Part shown: piece after piece, positions 20,774-29,170 of the stretch
Layout: each line of letters begins with the position of its first letter
Numbering within the stretch: position 1 is the first letter of the stretch
NCBI RefSeq assembly: GCF_000217915.1
Contig: NZ_AFOZ01000028.1
Span: 1 to 64,000, forward strand
DNA length: 64,000 bases
Direction of reading: 5' to 3'
DNA from: Shewanella sp. HN-41
GTDB taxonomy: Bacteria; Pseudomonadota; Gammaproteobacteria; Enterobacterales; Shewanellaceae
Notes under the pieces: model-generated
The model's database searches: none
Told to the model about the DNA's origin: nothing
The model's input: the letters and a program-made list of their open reading frames with translations, nothing else
Made by a program: the position numbers and the translations under genes

Positions 20774-21328
20774 TTATTCGCCTTCAAACTCACAAAGTTT
20801 AACCAACTCAAGCCCTAATGCCGTTAAACGGTGCTCGCCACCTAAGTCAGGTAAGGAGATCACAAAGGCAGCATCCTTCACTTCTCCCCCCAGTTGACGG
20901 ATAAGCTTAACCGTCGCTTCTATGGTGCCGCCCGTTGCCAGTAAATCGTCAACGACTAATACTTTATCATTGGCAACAATGGCATCAATGTGGATTTCTA
21001 AACTATCGTGCCCATATTCAAGCTCATAGCTTTGGCTAATGGTTGCACGGGGCAACTTGCCCGGTTTACGAACTGGCACAAAACCAACCCCTAGCTCTAG
21101 GGCTAATGGCGCGCCAAATAAGAAACCGCGGGCTTCGGTACCAACAATTTTGGTAAAACCTTTGCCACGGTAATGCTCAACCAACAGATCGATAGTCGCC
21201 TTATAGGCTACGGCATTCTCAAGCAAACTAGTGACATCACGAAATAGGATCCCTTCCTTAGGATAATTCGGAATCGTTTTAATGCTTTGCTTTATCAAGG
21301 ATAAGGTTTCTGTATTCATAGCCATCAT
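20774..21328 (-). CDS. apt: Adenine phosphoribosyltransferase
   Basis: It salvages adenine to AMP using PRPP. The PRPP-binding loop [17 protein letters not shown] and the [15 protein letters not shown] segment are diagnostic; the length of 184 residues is normal. Three ATGs lie near the start (21328, 21325, 21319) and none has a strong ribosome-binding site, so the exact start is uncertain. It lies upstream of dnaX as in E. coli. Confidence 0.96.
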   Translation of the reverse strand: MMAMNTETLSLIKQSIKTIPNYPKEGILFRDVTSLLENAVAYKATIDLLVEHYRGKGFTKIVGTEARGFLFGAPLALELGVGFVPVRKPGKLPRATISQSYELEYGHDSLEIHIDAIVANDKVLVVDDLLATGGTIEATVKLIRQLGGEVKDAAFVISLPDLGGEHRLTALGLELVKLCEFEGE

Positions 21329-21555
21329 ATTTACTTAATAAGTTACTTAATCTGTTCGCCAATACTGACGGTAAAAACAAAACGTCCACATCGAGTGTGG
21401 ACGAGCGTTGAAAAGTCACACAAAGCTTATGCCGCTTTGATTTGAGTTGCAACAGGCACTGCGCTCAAGTGATGAATTGGTTATCAATTTGTGCCTTAGA
21501 TCAAACCCTATTCACACAAGGTAAAACTCATCACAAAAGGGCCACGCACGAGCCA

Positions 21556-21921
21556 TTATTCAATTTCAGGAATACGGCTAAGATACCAGAGTAAAAGCAA
21601 GGCCATGGTAAATAATAGTCCCTTTACCCACAGGAGTGGTACCAGCACAATACTGAGGCTAAAACTGAGGGCACTTAGCATCATGGCTTTTCGCTTCAAT
21701 CCCTTGCGTATTGCTCCTTGCTGCTGCCATTGGGTCAATGCATCGGCAAACCATGGATGTGCCATCAGCCAGTTGTGCAGACGTTCACTCGAGCGAGCAA
21801 AACAAAAGGCGGCAAGCAAAATAAATGGCACCGTCGGTAATAGGGGCAGCACAATACCGAGTAGCCCTAGGGCTAAAGCCGTTAATCCCACGACTAAAAA
21901 TAATCCGCGCCTCAATACCAT
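21556..21921 (-). CDS. ybaN: YbaN family inner-membrane protein (DUF454)
   Basis: A 121-residue membrane protein with helices at about 8-40 (LFLVVGLTALALGLLGIVLP) and 80-115. The segment PLLPTVPFILLAAFCFARSS followed by HPWF is the DUF454 signature. The function is unknown. ybaN also precedes apt in E. coli, so the synteny supports the name. Confidence 0.9.
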   Translation of the reverse strand: MVLRRGLFLVVGLTALALGLLGIVLPLLPTVPFILLAAFCFARSSERLHNWLMAHPWFADALTQWQQQGAIRKGLKRKAMMLSALSFSLSIVLVPLLWVKGLLFTMALLLLWYLSRIPEIE

Positions 21922-21941
21922 AAGCCGATAATGCCCTTATC

Positions 21942-21970
21942 TAAAAAACAAAAGCCACTCAAAGAGTGGC
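21942..21970 (-). terminator. Terminator downstream of the 40-residue membrane protein gene
   Basis: GCCACTC, AAA, GAGTGGC form a perfect 7-bp stem; on the minus strand it is followed by TTTTGTTTTTT. It ends transcription coming from 22124 toward ybaN, marking that small gene as its own transcription unit. Confidence 0.9.
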
Positions 21971-22001
21971 AATTGTATATCAACTCGAGCTTAAATCCTG
22001 C

Positions 22002-22124
22002 TTAAATTAAACCTACGTGTTTTAACCAAGTCAGGCTTGCTGGCAGTGTCGGCAACAATAAGACTAAAATAAAACCAATAAAATACATAAAGTTAAATGG
22101 GTCTTTAAATGGCTGACTACTCAT
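22002..22124 (-). CDS. Small single-pass membrane protein, 40 residues, unknown function
   Basis: The minus strand encodes a 40-residue protein beginning MSSQPFKDPFNFMYFIGFIL and ending TWLKHVGLI, with one strongly hydrophobic segment (about residues 12-32). A near-perfect GAGGAG lies 5 nt before the ATG, a CRP-like site 46 bp upstream and an intrinsic terminator 32 bp downstream, so it is a complete small gene. It lies between ybaN and the end of hvfC. I do not recognise the family; it could be a small subunit or a regulator of a membrane complex. Confidence 0.8.
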   Translation of the reverse strand: MSSQPFKDPFNFMYFIGFILVLLLPTLPASLTWLKHVGLI

Positions 22125-22169
22125 TACAGCTCCTCAAGTATGGGCAAGTATTAGTGTACGGGATCCTAC

Positions 22170-22185
22170 AGTGATGAAGATCACA
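22170..22185. promoter_or_regulatory. CRP-like binding site upstream of the small membrane protein gene
   Basis: AGTGA-N6-TCACA matches the CRP consensus TGTGA-N6-TCACA with a single change, and the inner GTGAT-N4-ATCAC is perfectly symmetric. It is centred about 53 bp upstream of the start codon at 22124. CRP controls many anaerobic genes in Shewanella; an FNR-type regulator is less likely from the half-site. Confidence 0.65.
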
Positions 22186-22276
22186 AAACGGGCGACATTG
22201 TAGCGGTTTGTCAAATCAACAAAAACCCTTTTTATGTAAGGTTATTGCATTTATTTTGATGATTTATACCACCTTA

Positions 22277-23020
22277 TTAGTGCCGACCACGTACTATGCC
22301 TTTTATTGCCAATTGCTCGAGTAGATCTAAACATCCTTTTGCAAGTACCTCCTGCGCCATCTGCGGATAAGTGGTTGTTAACCATTTGAGTATGTCATTA
22401 AACATCACCTTCCCTCGCTCAACTATATAGGCCAAGACCTGGGCACTCAGGGGAGTTAATTGCAGAAAACACACTTCCCCATCCTTGTCTTGATAGAGGC
22501 AAAAGAATACGGGTGTATCGAGCGCTTTCTCAGGGCGATAGTCTTGGCGTATATGTTGTACGGGAAAATGATACTGTGCCACCCTCGCCGTTGCAGCTAA
22601 ACACAGGGGAATATGGGAGATTTGTTCTGCCAGGATAGGCTGCTCATCGCTTTTTTGCTGGGCAACGGCCACCACTAATTCGAGCCATTCATAGTGGGCC
22701 AGTTCTAGCATAAACGGAGGGTCGTTATCCTTGGGTTGATATTCCTGTTGCAGGAAATGTAAAAACTCCCCAGCAATATCGATAAAAATCGGCGATTGAC
22801 AATCATGCTGACTAAAAAATGCCTGTACTAATGCCTGCCAATCTTTCTCTGAGTACACAGTCTTAAGCACCGGAAACGCATTAGAGACAAACCCCATCAC
22901 ATTATTAAAAAACAATTCACGGTAAACCTGCATCCTTTCAAGGGGCACACCTGCGGGCAATGGCTTTTCGGGATCACGGATATAATCAATAAAGGATTGC
23001 TGTACTTGTTTAAAATCCAT
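22277..23020 (-). CDS. hvfC: HvfC/BufC family RiPP maturation protein (DUF2063)
   Basis: A 247-residue DUF2063 protein with the N-terminal signature F-x-YIRDPEKPLPAGVPLERMQVYRELFFNN in part visible as RMQVYRELFFNNV. In bufferin/Hvf clusters such proteins partner the DUF692 enzyme and bind the precursor leader during cysteine modification. Its start overlaps the stop region of hvfB (shared base 23020), so the two are translationally coupled. The assignment rests on family and context; the chemistry in this organism is inferred. Confidence 0.85.
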   Translation of the reverse strand: MDFKQVQQSFIDYIRDPEKPLPAGVPLERMQVYRELFFNNVMGFVSNAFPVLKTVYSEKDWQALVQAFFSQHDCQSPIFIDIAGEFLHFLQQEYQPKDNDPPFMLELAHYEWLELVVAVAQQKSDEQPILAEQISHIPLCLAATARVAQYHFPVQHIRQDYRPEKALDTPVFFCLYQDKDGEVCFLQLTPLSAQVLAYIVERGKVMFNDILKWLTTTYPQMAQEVLAKGCLDLLEQLAIKGIVRGRH

Positions 23021-23862
23021 TAGGCCATCCTCCGAGTGGACGTAAGTTTAAGAGCCTCCCTTTGATAATCATGGATTTGGGTCATTTCCCTGAGCAATTG
23101 CGCCGTACTTGGCAAATTAAAGTCCCGTTCGAGTAAGGTTGGAAATACACCATGCTGGGCATAGCACGCTTTAAGCAACGTCCATACAGGGTCATTGATG
23201 TCTGCACCATGGGTATCAATAAGCAGATCTTCGGCCTGTTGGTAATGACCTGCAATATGCAGATAAGCAATACGATCACTTGGCATGGCCCTTAAAAAGG
23301 CATTCGCATCGTAACGATGATTTATCGAATTCACGTAAATATTATTAACATCTAACAGTAGCTTACAGTCAGCCTCTTCGAGCACTGCCGTTACAAATTC
23401 CTGCTCACTCATTTGTGCGCTCGGCTCCGCGTAAAAGGAGACATTTTCGAGGATAAGCGGTCGCTCTATAATATCCTCCACTTGTTTTACCCGAGAGGCC
23501 ACATGCTTAACCGCCTCGTCGGTAAAAGGGATCGGCATCAGATCGTACATATGACCTTGGCCAGAGCAGTAACTTAAGTGTTCGGAATAGATTTGAATTT
23601 GATGTAGGTCCATAAAAGCTTTGATACGGCGTACAAAGTCGACATCTAAAGGCGCTGGGCTACCTATGGATAAACTCAAACCATGGCAATAAAACTCATG
23701 CTGCTCCGTTAGCTGGCGAAATTGCCGACCGTATTTGCCGCCGAGAGTCATCCAGTTTTCTGGGGCGACCTCGAAAAAATGGATCTCACTGGGGACATGC
23801 TGGCAAAACTCATCGAGCATTTCTCGCCGTAAACCTAATCCAACCAATCCATGATTTTGCAT
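23020..23862 (-). CDS. hvfB: HvfB/BufB family multinuclear iron RiPP maturase (DUF692, MNIO)
   Basis: A 280-residue TIM-barrel MNIO enzyme. Likely metal ligands are visible: His60 in CHGLSLS, Glu94-His95 in YSEHLSY, Glu139-Asn140 in LILENVSFY, Asp171 and Asn173/174 in LLLDVNNIYVNS, His202 and His206 in LHIAGH, and Glu in LLERDFN. Family members oxidise cysteines of EGKCG-type precursors to oxazolone/thioamide or thiooxazole groups that bind copper or other metals. The precursor gene lies directly upstream and hvfC directly downstream. Confidence 0.9.
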   Translation of the reverse strand: MQNHGLVGLGLRREMLDEFCQHVPSEIHFFEVAPENWMTLGGKYGRQFRQLTEQHEFYCHGLSLSIGSPAPLDVDFVRRIKAFMDLHQIQIYSEHLSYCSGQGHMYDLMPIPFTDEAVKHVASRVKQVEDIIERPLILENVSFYAEPSAQMSEQEFVTAVLEEADCKLLLDVNNIYVNSINHRYDANAFLRAMPSDRIAYLHIAGHYQQAEDLLIDTHGADINDPVWTLLKACYAQHGVFPTLLERDFNLPSTAQLLREMTQIHDYQREALKLTSTRRMA

Positions 23863-23910
23863 TTACCCCCCCCTTTCACCAGATGCACCCATTAAGGGAA
23901 ATCGCTAAAC

Positions 23911-23931
23911 AAAGGCCAGCATAAGCTGGCC
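23911..23931 (-). terminator. Intercistronic hairpin between hvfA and hvfB
   Basis: GGCCAGC, ATAA, GCTGGCC form a perfect 7-bp stem, followed on the minus strand by TTTGTTTAG. The weak T tract suggests a leaky terminator or an mRNA 3' end stabiliser, which would give more precursor than enzyme transcript. Confidence 0.65.
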
Positions 23932-23972
23932 ACGTCTCTCAAGCGCGAGATGAATAAGCGCGACTTGATCGC

Positions 23973-24335
23973 TTATTTCATTTCTTTTTTGACGGCTTCG
24001 GTCTTTGCTTCTACTTTATCGGCCGCTTTTTTCATATCCGCGCCACATTTAGCTTCACCACATTTGCCTTCATGGGCCTTATCGGCGGCTTTTTTCATAT
24101 CGGCGCCACATTTAGCTTCACCACATTTGCCTTCTTTGGCTTTCTCTGCTGCCGCTTTCTTCATGTCTGCGCCACATTTTGCCTCACCACACTTACCTTC
24201 CGAGCCCACAATTTGATAACCCGTATCCATGGCTTCAAATCCAAACGGATTGGTTTGCGCATTGACGGCAAAAGCAGAACCCACAACCACAGTACCGAGT
24301 GCAACTGCTACCGCTGCTTTTTTAACTGAATTCAT
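23973..24335 (-). CDS. hvfA: HvfA/bufferin-like RiPP metallophore precursor with EGKCG repeats
   Basis: A 120-residue low-complexity secreted peptide. Residues 1 to about 26 form a Sec signal peptide (VALGTVVVGSAFAVNA). The mature part holds three near-identical units EGKCGEAKCGADMKKA starting near residues 46, 68 and 89, with six cysteines (49, 54, 71, 76, 92, 97) all in E-(G/A)-K-C-G motifs. In characterised relatives the EGKCG cysteines are modified by the MNIO enzyme and chelate copper. The SD AGGGA lies 6 nt before the ATG. Which of the EGKCG and EAKCG sites are modified cannot be told. Confidence 0.9.
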   Translation of the reverse strand: MNSVKKAAVAVALGTVVVGSAFAVNAQTNPFGFEAMDTGYQIVGSEGKCGEAKCGADMKKAAAEKAKEGKCGEAKCGADMKKAADKAHEGKCGEAKCGADMKKAADKVEAKTEAVKKEMK

Positions 24336-24616
24336 ATCCGATCCCTTCTTGTTTATTGATAAATAGTGACCAACAACAGCTTGAGTCGCTGGCTTATAGC
24401 AAAAGACCTGCGCCGTTTCGATTCTATTGCAAAAAATATCACTAAATCACAGAAATAATCAAAATATCCTGCTAGGTAAGAGATTTATTGGCCATATTCG
24501 GTTTTGCACTATAGGCATTCTGGTTAATGTCAGACGGGTTAACGCCAGCACTTTGTAACTCTGGAGCGATAGGGTAGAATGCACGCCCTTTGAGAATTGA
24601 TACGGGTTAACTGGCT

Positions 24617-25564
24617 GTGCGAGTGATTTTGGCTCCAATGGAAGGCGTAGTAGACGATTTGATGCGTGACATCCTATCGACTATCAATCCCTATGATTTG
24701 CTGGTCACTGAATTCGTTCGAGTGGTTGACCAACTGCTGCCTGAAAAAGTTTTTCTCAAACTCTGCCCTGAACTACTCAATGGTGGCAAAACACCTTCGG
24801 GAACCCCGGTGCGAGTGCAGTTGCTTGGGCAAGAGCCCCAATGCATGGGTGACAATGCCCTTCGTGCGATTGAACTCGGCTCCCACGGTGTGGACGCGAA
24901 TTTTGGCTGCCCAGCCAAAATGGTCAACCGCAGCAAAGGGGGGGCCGTTTTATTGCAATACCCCGATAGTATTCACGATATTGTCCGCGCTATGCGCCAA
25001 GCCGTCCCAAGCGAGCAACCTGTTACGGCTAAGATCCGTTTAGGCTATGAGGATAAGTCGCTATTTATGGAAAATGCCCTCGCCGTTTATGAGGCCGGTG
25101 CAACCGAACTGGCGATTCATGCTCGCAGCAAAGTCGATGGTTATAAACCGCCAGCCTATTGGGAATACATTACCGAGGTGAGGAAACGTCTGCCTATCCC
25201 CGTGATTGCTAACGGGGAAATTTGGAATAGTGACGATGCCAAACGTTGCATCGCGGTAACGGGCTGCGACAGTATCATGATAGGCCGCGGCGCGATTTCG
25301 CTGCCCAATTTAGCCGATACCATCAAAACCGGTGCCACGCCTTACACTTGGGCCCAAACATTAGGCTTGATGCTAAGTTATACCCAAAGGGAGCTTAGCG
25401 GCCGTAAGAGCGATTATTATCCCGCTCGGATTAAACAATGGTTCAGCTATCTCAATCGCCAATATCCCGAAGCAGATACCCTCTTTAGGGAACTGAGGAT
25501 CTATAAAACGACCGAAGAAATAGTGCGAGTGTTAGAAAGAACGCAAGGGATGCTGCAGCAATAA
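24617..25564 (+). CDS. dusC: tRNA-dihydrouridine(16) synthase
   Basis: An FMN-dependent Dus enzyme that reduces uridine in the tRNA D loop. It begins with RVILAPMEGVVDDLMRD, carries the catalytic Cys98 in NFGCPAK, and has the flavin-binding segments VIANGEIW and DSIMIGRGA. Along its 315 residues it follows E. coli DusC (TEFVRVVDQLLP, TPSGTPVRVQLLG, ARIKQWFSYL), more than DusA or DusB. The start is GTG at 24617. It is divergent from the hvfA cluster. Confidence 0.95.
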   Translation: MRVILAPMEGVVDDLMRDILSTINPYDLLVTEFVRVVDQLLPEKVFLKLCPELLNGGKTPSGTPVRVQLLGQEPQCMGDNALRAIELGSHGVDANFGCPAKMVNRSKGGAVLLQYPDSIHDIVRAMRQAVPSEQPVTAKIRLGYEDKSLFMENALAVYEAGATELAIHARSKVDGYKPPAYWEYITEVRKRLPIPVIANGEIWNSDDAKRCIAVTGCDSIMIGRGAISLPNLADTIKTGATPYTWAQTLGLMLSYTQRELSGRKSDYYPARIKQWFSYLNRQYPEADTLFRELRIYKTTEEIVRVLERTQGMLQQ

Positions 25565-25705
25565 TCCAATATAAATGAACTACTTTTTTGTTTTAAATGG
25601 CTCAACAACACGAAAAATCGCGCTGATACTTGATCTTCATCATAGTCGTTGATAGTGAAACTATTAGACTAAACGCCTAGAGTCAGATAAAACAGGCGAT
25701 TTTAC

Positions 25706-26065
25706 GTGAGCACCATCCATATCAGACAAGAATTGTCAGAGCTTGAAGCGAGTCTAAGGAAAGAAATCGGCGTGCATCCCGAGTTTCTCGATGTGCTAGG
25801 GGCACATTTTTCCAACCTAAGTTTGGGTGAGTTGATCGATAAATTAGCCCTAACGCCTTTGGCTGAGCATTCACTCTTTTGCCGTTTAAATAAACTCGAT
25901 GCCGCCTTCTGCCAACTTGACTTAGGACTCTACGGTCTCTGCTCAGACTGTGAGGCTGAAATTGAATCGGGGCGTTTAAACCAAGATCCGACCGAACAGC
26001 GTTGCAGTGCGTGTGCCGAACACTACTTACATGAGCACCGCCACGAATTACGTCTCACCCATTGA
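25706..26065 (+). CDS. TraR/DksA family C4-type zinc finger protein
   Basis: A 119-residue protein with a helical N-terminal half and a DksA-type zinc finger near the C-terminus: C79-x2-C82 in LYGLCSDCEAEI and C100-x2-C103 in RCSACAEHY, with the conserved GRL and P between. Family members bind the secondary channel of RNA polymerase, but this short form lacks an obvious acidic coiled-coil tip, so a DksA-like action is not assured. The start is GTG at 25706. It appears monocistronic. Confidence 0.85.
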   Translation: MSTIHIRQELSELEASLRKEIGVHPEFLDVLGAHFSNLSLGELIDKLALTPLAEHSLFCRLNKLDAAFCQLDLGLYGLCSDCEAEIESGRLNQDPTEQRCSACAEHYLHEHRHELRLTH

Positions 26066-26110
26066 GTGGGCCCAGTTTCAGCCATTCGCGGGATGCTTTT
26101 CCATAAAAGC

Positions 26111-26135
26111 AAAAAAACCTCCGCAAGCGGAGGTT
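26111..26135 (-). terminator. Terminator downstream of the TonB receptor gene
   Basis: AAACCTCCG, CAAG, CGGAGGTTT form a perfect 9-bp stem followed on the minus strand by seven T. It lies 25 bp after the receptor stop and also between convergent genes. Confidence 0.92.
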
Positions 26136-26159
26136 TGAGTTATCCAGGGAGGGGATAAC

Positions 26160-28820
26160 TTAAAACTTCTGGTTTATTCTCAGGTAGTAAGTACGACCTA
26201 ACACATCATATAAACCCACGTTCACATCACGATAGTCCGCATAGGTATAGTAATTGGGGGCATCGGCATCAAACGCATTATTCACCCCTACAGTGATAGA
26301 GCCGTTGTAGGCATGGTTATAGGCAAATTGAATATTGTGTTTAAAGTAATTTGAATAATCGATGTAACGATCGGTCTCTTCTAACTCATTGAAATAACTT
26401 GCTGATTGACTACCGATATAAACAACTGTCCATGCGGCAGAGAAATCATCGTATTTCCAACTCGTCACGAAATTACCGCGCCAATCCGGTGAATCTGTCG
26501 TTCCTGCATAATCGATCATCTCTGCTTCGGCATTATCTTGCTTCTTGAAATCGAGCACATGGGTCAAATCCAATTTGAAATTGAAATCACCAAAACCCGT
26601 CTCTAAGTTATAGGCAGTGACAAAATCAATACCCGAGGTTTCCACCGTGGCTAAGTTACGAACCCCCGCCTCAATATACTCAATCTTGCCATCTGGTCCA
26701 CGGGTCACATAGGGAGATGATCCATTCTTGATTTCATCACGCAGGATATCGTCAACTTCTACCGACTCAATTTTATTGTCGTAGGAAATTGAATAATAAG
26801 ATAACTCTAGGTTCCAAGCGTCAGTAACGTTCCACACACCGCCTAGGGTTAACGAGTTCCCCTCCTCCGCCTCTAAGTTTGGGTTGCCGCCGTACCAGGT
26901 TTTATGTTGGTTATTGGTGGCGCAATATATGGCATCCACATTACCAGGCTCATTACACCATAGGGAATCAACCGCCTTCTCAAAACTCAAGGATTGAGAC
27001 GAGAACATTTCACTCATATTCGGCGCACGGAATGAGTCGCCATAACTGGCACGCAGTAATAAGCTATCCACAGGGCGCCAGCTTAAACCCAATTTAGGGA
27101 CGACTGCATCGAAGGTCGATGTATTTACGACTTGTCCCTCTGGCCCACTAAGAGTGCCTTCCTGCTCATAACGCTCGTAACGAACGGCGGCCGATAACTC
27201 GACATTGGCAGGTAAGCCCACTTGGAATTCCAAATAAGCGGCACTGCGGTCACGCGTGGCATCAACATCATCGCCACCCGAACCTCCAGAGATAATCCCC
27301 GCAGCCGACTCAGGATCACTGGTTTGCTTGAATTTGATCATCTCATATTCAAGGCCGCCTACCATAGCGACCGAAAAATCGCCATCATCCACGAGTAAGG
27401 TTGAAGCGAGTCCATCAAATTGGGTACTTTCAAATTTACCTTGATACACCCCAGTATGCGCAGCGTTACGATACAACTCTGTCATTTGTTGATCCCACTG
27501 CTCGTAACTCATTCCAGAGGTATTGAAGATATCATATTCCTCCGAATCAATTTCTTGCTGAATGATCTCATCGTTGACCAAATTATAATTAAATGAATTT
27601 GTTGTCGACGTTGAATGTTGAGCATTTAACTCCCAATCGAGACCATTACCAATATCAATCGTCCCAACAAAGCCGCCTAAAATATCAAAGTTATTTGTTT
27701 CAGTTAATGTATCGCGTTCGCCTATTTGAGCAGAACGCATATAGAGGGTCATATCCTCACCAGTGGGGTTAAATTTATTATCTGCGGCCATCACAGGATA
27801 ATTTGTTGATACTGGTGTTCCCGCATAACGGGTTTCAGTTTCAGCAAGTGAAGCTGAAGCTCGACCTCTAAACTGAATATTATCTGAAATTTCGTAGGAA
27901 AAATTGGAGAGCACTGAATTACGAGTTTGGTCGCCAAATAATTTAGTGACATTGCCATGATTATATAAACAGCGACCATTGTTACTGCCATCAGTGCTGT
28001 CTACTGTATTTTCGGCTTGCTCACAAATATCCGAATTGCTATACCAGCCCGAAGTAGAACTACCATTAGGAACCGAACTAAAACTACTATAAGCCGAATA
28101 GCTAGGATCATCCATATTCCAAATATCGCGGTCCATTACGGCTTTAGTATCATAATACTCATAGGTTAAAGTGATATTGCCTTTATCAGTATTATACCCT
28201 GTGGCAATCGATAAACGGTTGGCATCGCCACCTTCGACACTTGGTTGCTCAGTACTGTAATCGAGTTGAAACCCTTCGAACTCTTTCTTAGTGATAATGT
28301 TTATCACGCCTGCAACCGCATCGGAACCATATACCGCCGACGCGCCATCTCGCAGGATTTCAATACGCTCAACAATAGCCATTGGGATTGAAGATGTATC
28401 CGCTACCGAGCCAGAGCTTGAACTGGTGCCGGGCATACGGCGTCCATCTAATAACACTAATGTCGCAGAAGATCCTAAGCCACGTAAATTGACATTACTG
28501 GTAGAACTCGCACCAGAACCATATCCTGAAATACCACGCCAAGACCCAAAACTGTTTATCGCAGAATTATTCAAAACATCTGCAACGGTTTTTTCACCTG
28601 TCATGGCAATATCGGCAGCATTAATCACAGTTACGGGTGAAACAGTTTCCATATCGACTTGTTTAATTCGTGAACCTGTTACTTCAATACGCTCTACTTT
28701 TGAATTTTCTTCAGCCGCATATCCTGCTGAAGAATATCCCAATCCAGACAAAACCCCTGTTGTTGCAATTGTCATTAAACTTGTTCGAACAGCTTTCGCC
28801 GTAAGGGTTAAATAACGCAT
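26160..28820 (-). CDS. TonB-dependent outer-membrane receptor
   Basis: An 886-residue receptor that imports a ligand with TonB-derived energy. A signal peptide ends near GYAAEE, followed by a TonB-box-like VERIEVTGSRI, a plug domain (about 60-175: PVTVINAADI, LRGLGSSATLVLLDGRRM, ILRDGASAVYGSDAVAGVINIITKK) and a 22-strand barrel ending YYLRINQKF with the C-terminal Phe. Its Ser/Asn-rich loops resemble receptors for large organic substrates rather than small siderophore receptors. It lies downstream of ushA on the same strand but behind a terminator, so joint nucleotide scavenging is only a guess. Confidence 0.93.
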   Translation of the reverse strand: MRYLTLTAKAVRTSLMTIATTGVLSGLGYSSAGYAAEENSKVERIEVTGSRIKQVDMETVSPVTVINAADIAMTGEKTVADVLNNSAINSFGSWRGISGYGSGASSTSNVNLRGLGSSATLVLLDGRRMPGTSSSSGSVADTSSIPMAIVERIEILRDGASAVYGSDAVAGVINIITKKEFEGFQLDYSTEQPSVEGGDANRLSIATGYNTDKGNITLTYEYYDTKAVMDRDIWNMDDPSYSAYSSFSSVPNGSSTSGWYSNSDICEQAENTVDSTDGSNNGRCLYNHGNVTKLFGDQTRNSVLSNFSYEISDNIQFRGRASASLAETETRYAGTPVSTNYPVMAADNKFNPTGEDMTLYMRSAQIGERDTLTETNNFDILGGFVGTIDIGNGLDWELNAQHSTSTTNSFNYNLVNDEIIQQEIDSEEYDIFNTSGMSYEQWDQQMTELYRNAAHTGVYQGKFESTQFDGLASTLLVDDGDFSVAMVGGLEYEMIKFKQTSDPESAAGIISGGSGGDDVDATRDRSAAYLEFQVGLPANVELSAAVRYERYEQEGTLSGPEGQVVNTSTFDAVVPKLGLSWRPVDSLLLRASYGDSFRAPNMSEMFSSQSLSFEKAVDSLWCNEPGNVDAIYCATNNQHKTWYGGNPNLEAEEGNSLTLGGVWNVTDAWNLELSYYSISYDNKIESVEVDDILRDEIKNGSSPYVTRGPDGKIEYIEAGVRNLATVETSGIDFVTAYNLETGFGDFNFKLDLTHVLDFKKQDNAEAEMIDYAGTTDSPDWRGNFVTSWKYDDFSAAWTVVYIGSQSASYFNELEETDRYIDYSNYFKHNIQFAYNHAYNGSITVGVNNAFDADAPNYYTYADYRDVNVGLYDVLGRTYYLRINQKF

Positions 28821-29110
28821 CTATCTCTCCTTCAGATTTATATTAAAAATCTATCGTTGTTATTTTTATATTGATACAGCAAGCACATCCTTGCTGTAGA
28901 GATAGTGTTAATTAAGCAATTTTTAGTCAACAACTAAAAACAACAAACAGTACAATTAAAACAATTTGATACATGGCAAGATGTACAATCCGATACAATG
29001 CAATTTATTTGTTACTAGCAATTTAAATATCGTTAAAACACTCATTTTAATAAACAAATAATTCAACATGTATCATTAAAATATAAATAGCAGAAAATTT
29101 GATAGCAAAA
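28821..29110. other. AT-rich upstream region of the TonB receptor gene with leader hairpin
   Basis: About 290 bp with no gene. A hairpin ACAGCAAG/CTTGCTGT lies near 28876-28897 in the expected leader of the receptor mRNA. A partial palindrome TACAT-N6-ATGTA (28970-28985) flanked by further GATACA words could be an operator. The promoter is not obvious. Confidence 0.4.
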
Positions 29111-29140
29111 AATAAAAATGCCACTCGAATGAGTGGCATT
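29111..29140 (-). terminator. Terminator downstream of ushA
   Basis: AATGCCACTC, GAAT, GAGTGGCATT form a perfect 10-bp stem followed on the minus strand by TTTATTTTTTG, 30 bp after the ushA stop. Confidence 0.92.
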
Positions 29141-29170
29141 GAGATTTACCTATGTAATATAAATTCAGCG

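Noticed and set aside
21480..21515. CRP/FNR-like site upstream of apt
   Set aside because: TGTGC-N6-TCAAA keeps too few consensus positions, and apt is not a usual target.
23950..24329. Plus-strand frames across hvfA
   Set aside because: They are antisense shadows produced by the repeated EGKCG units.
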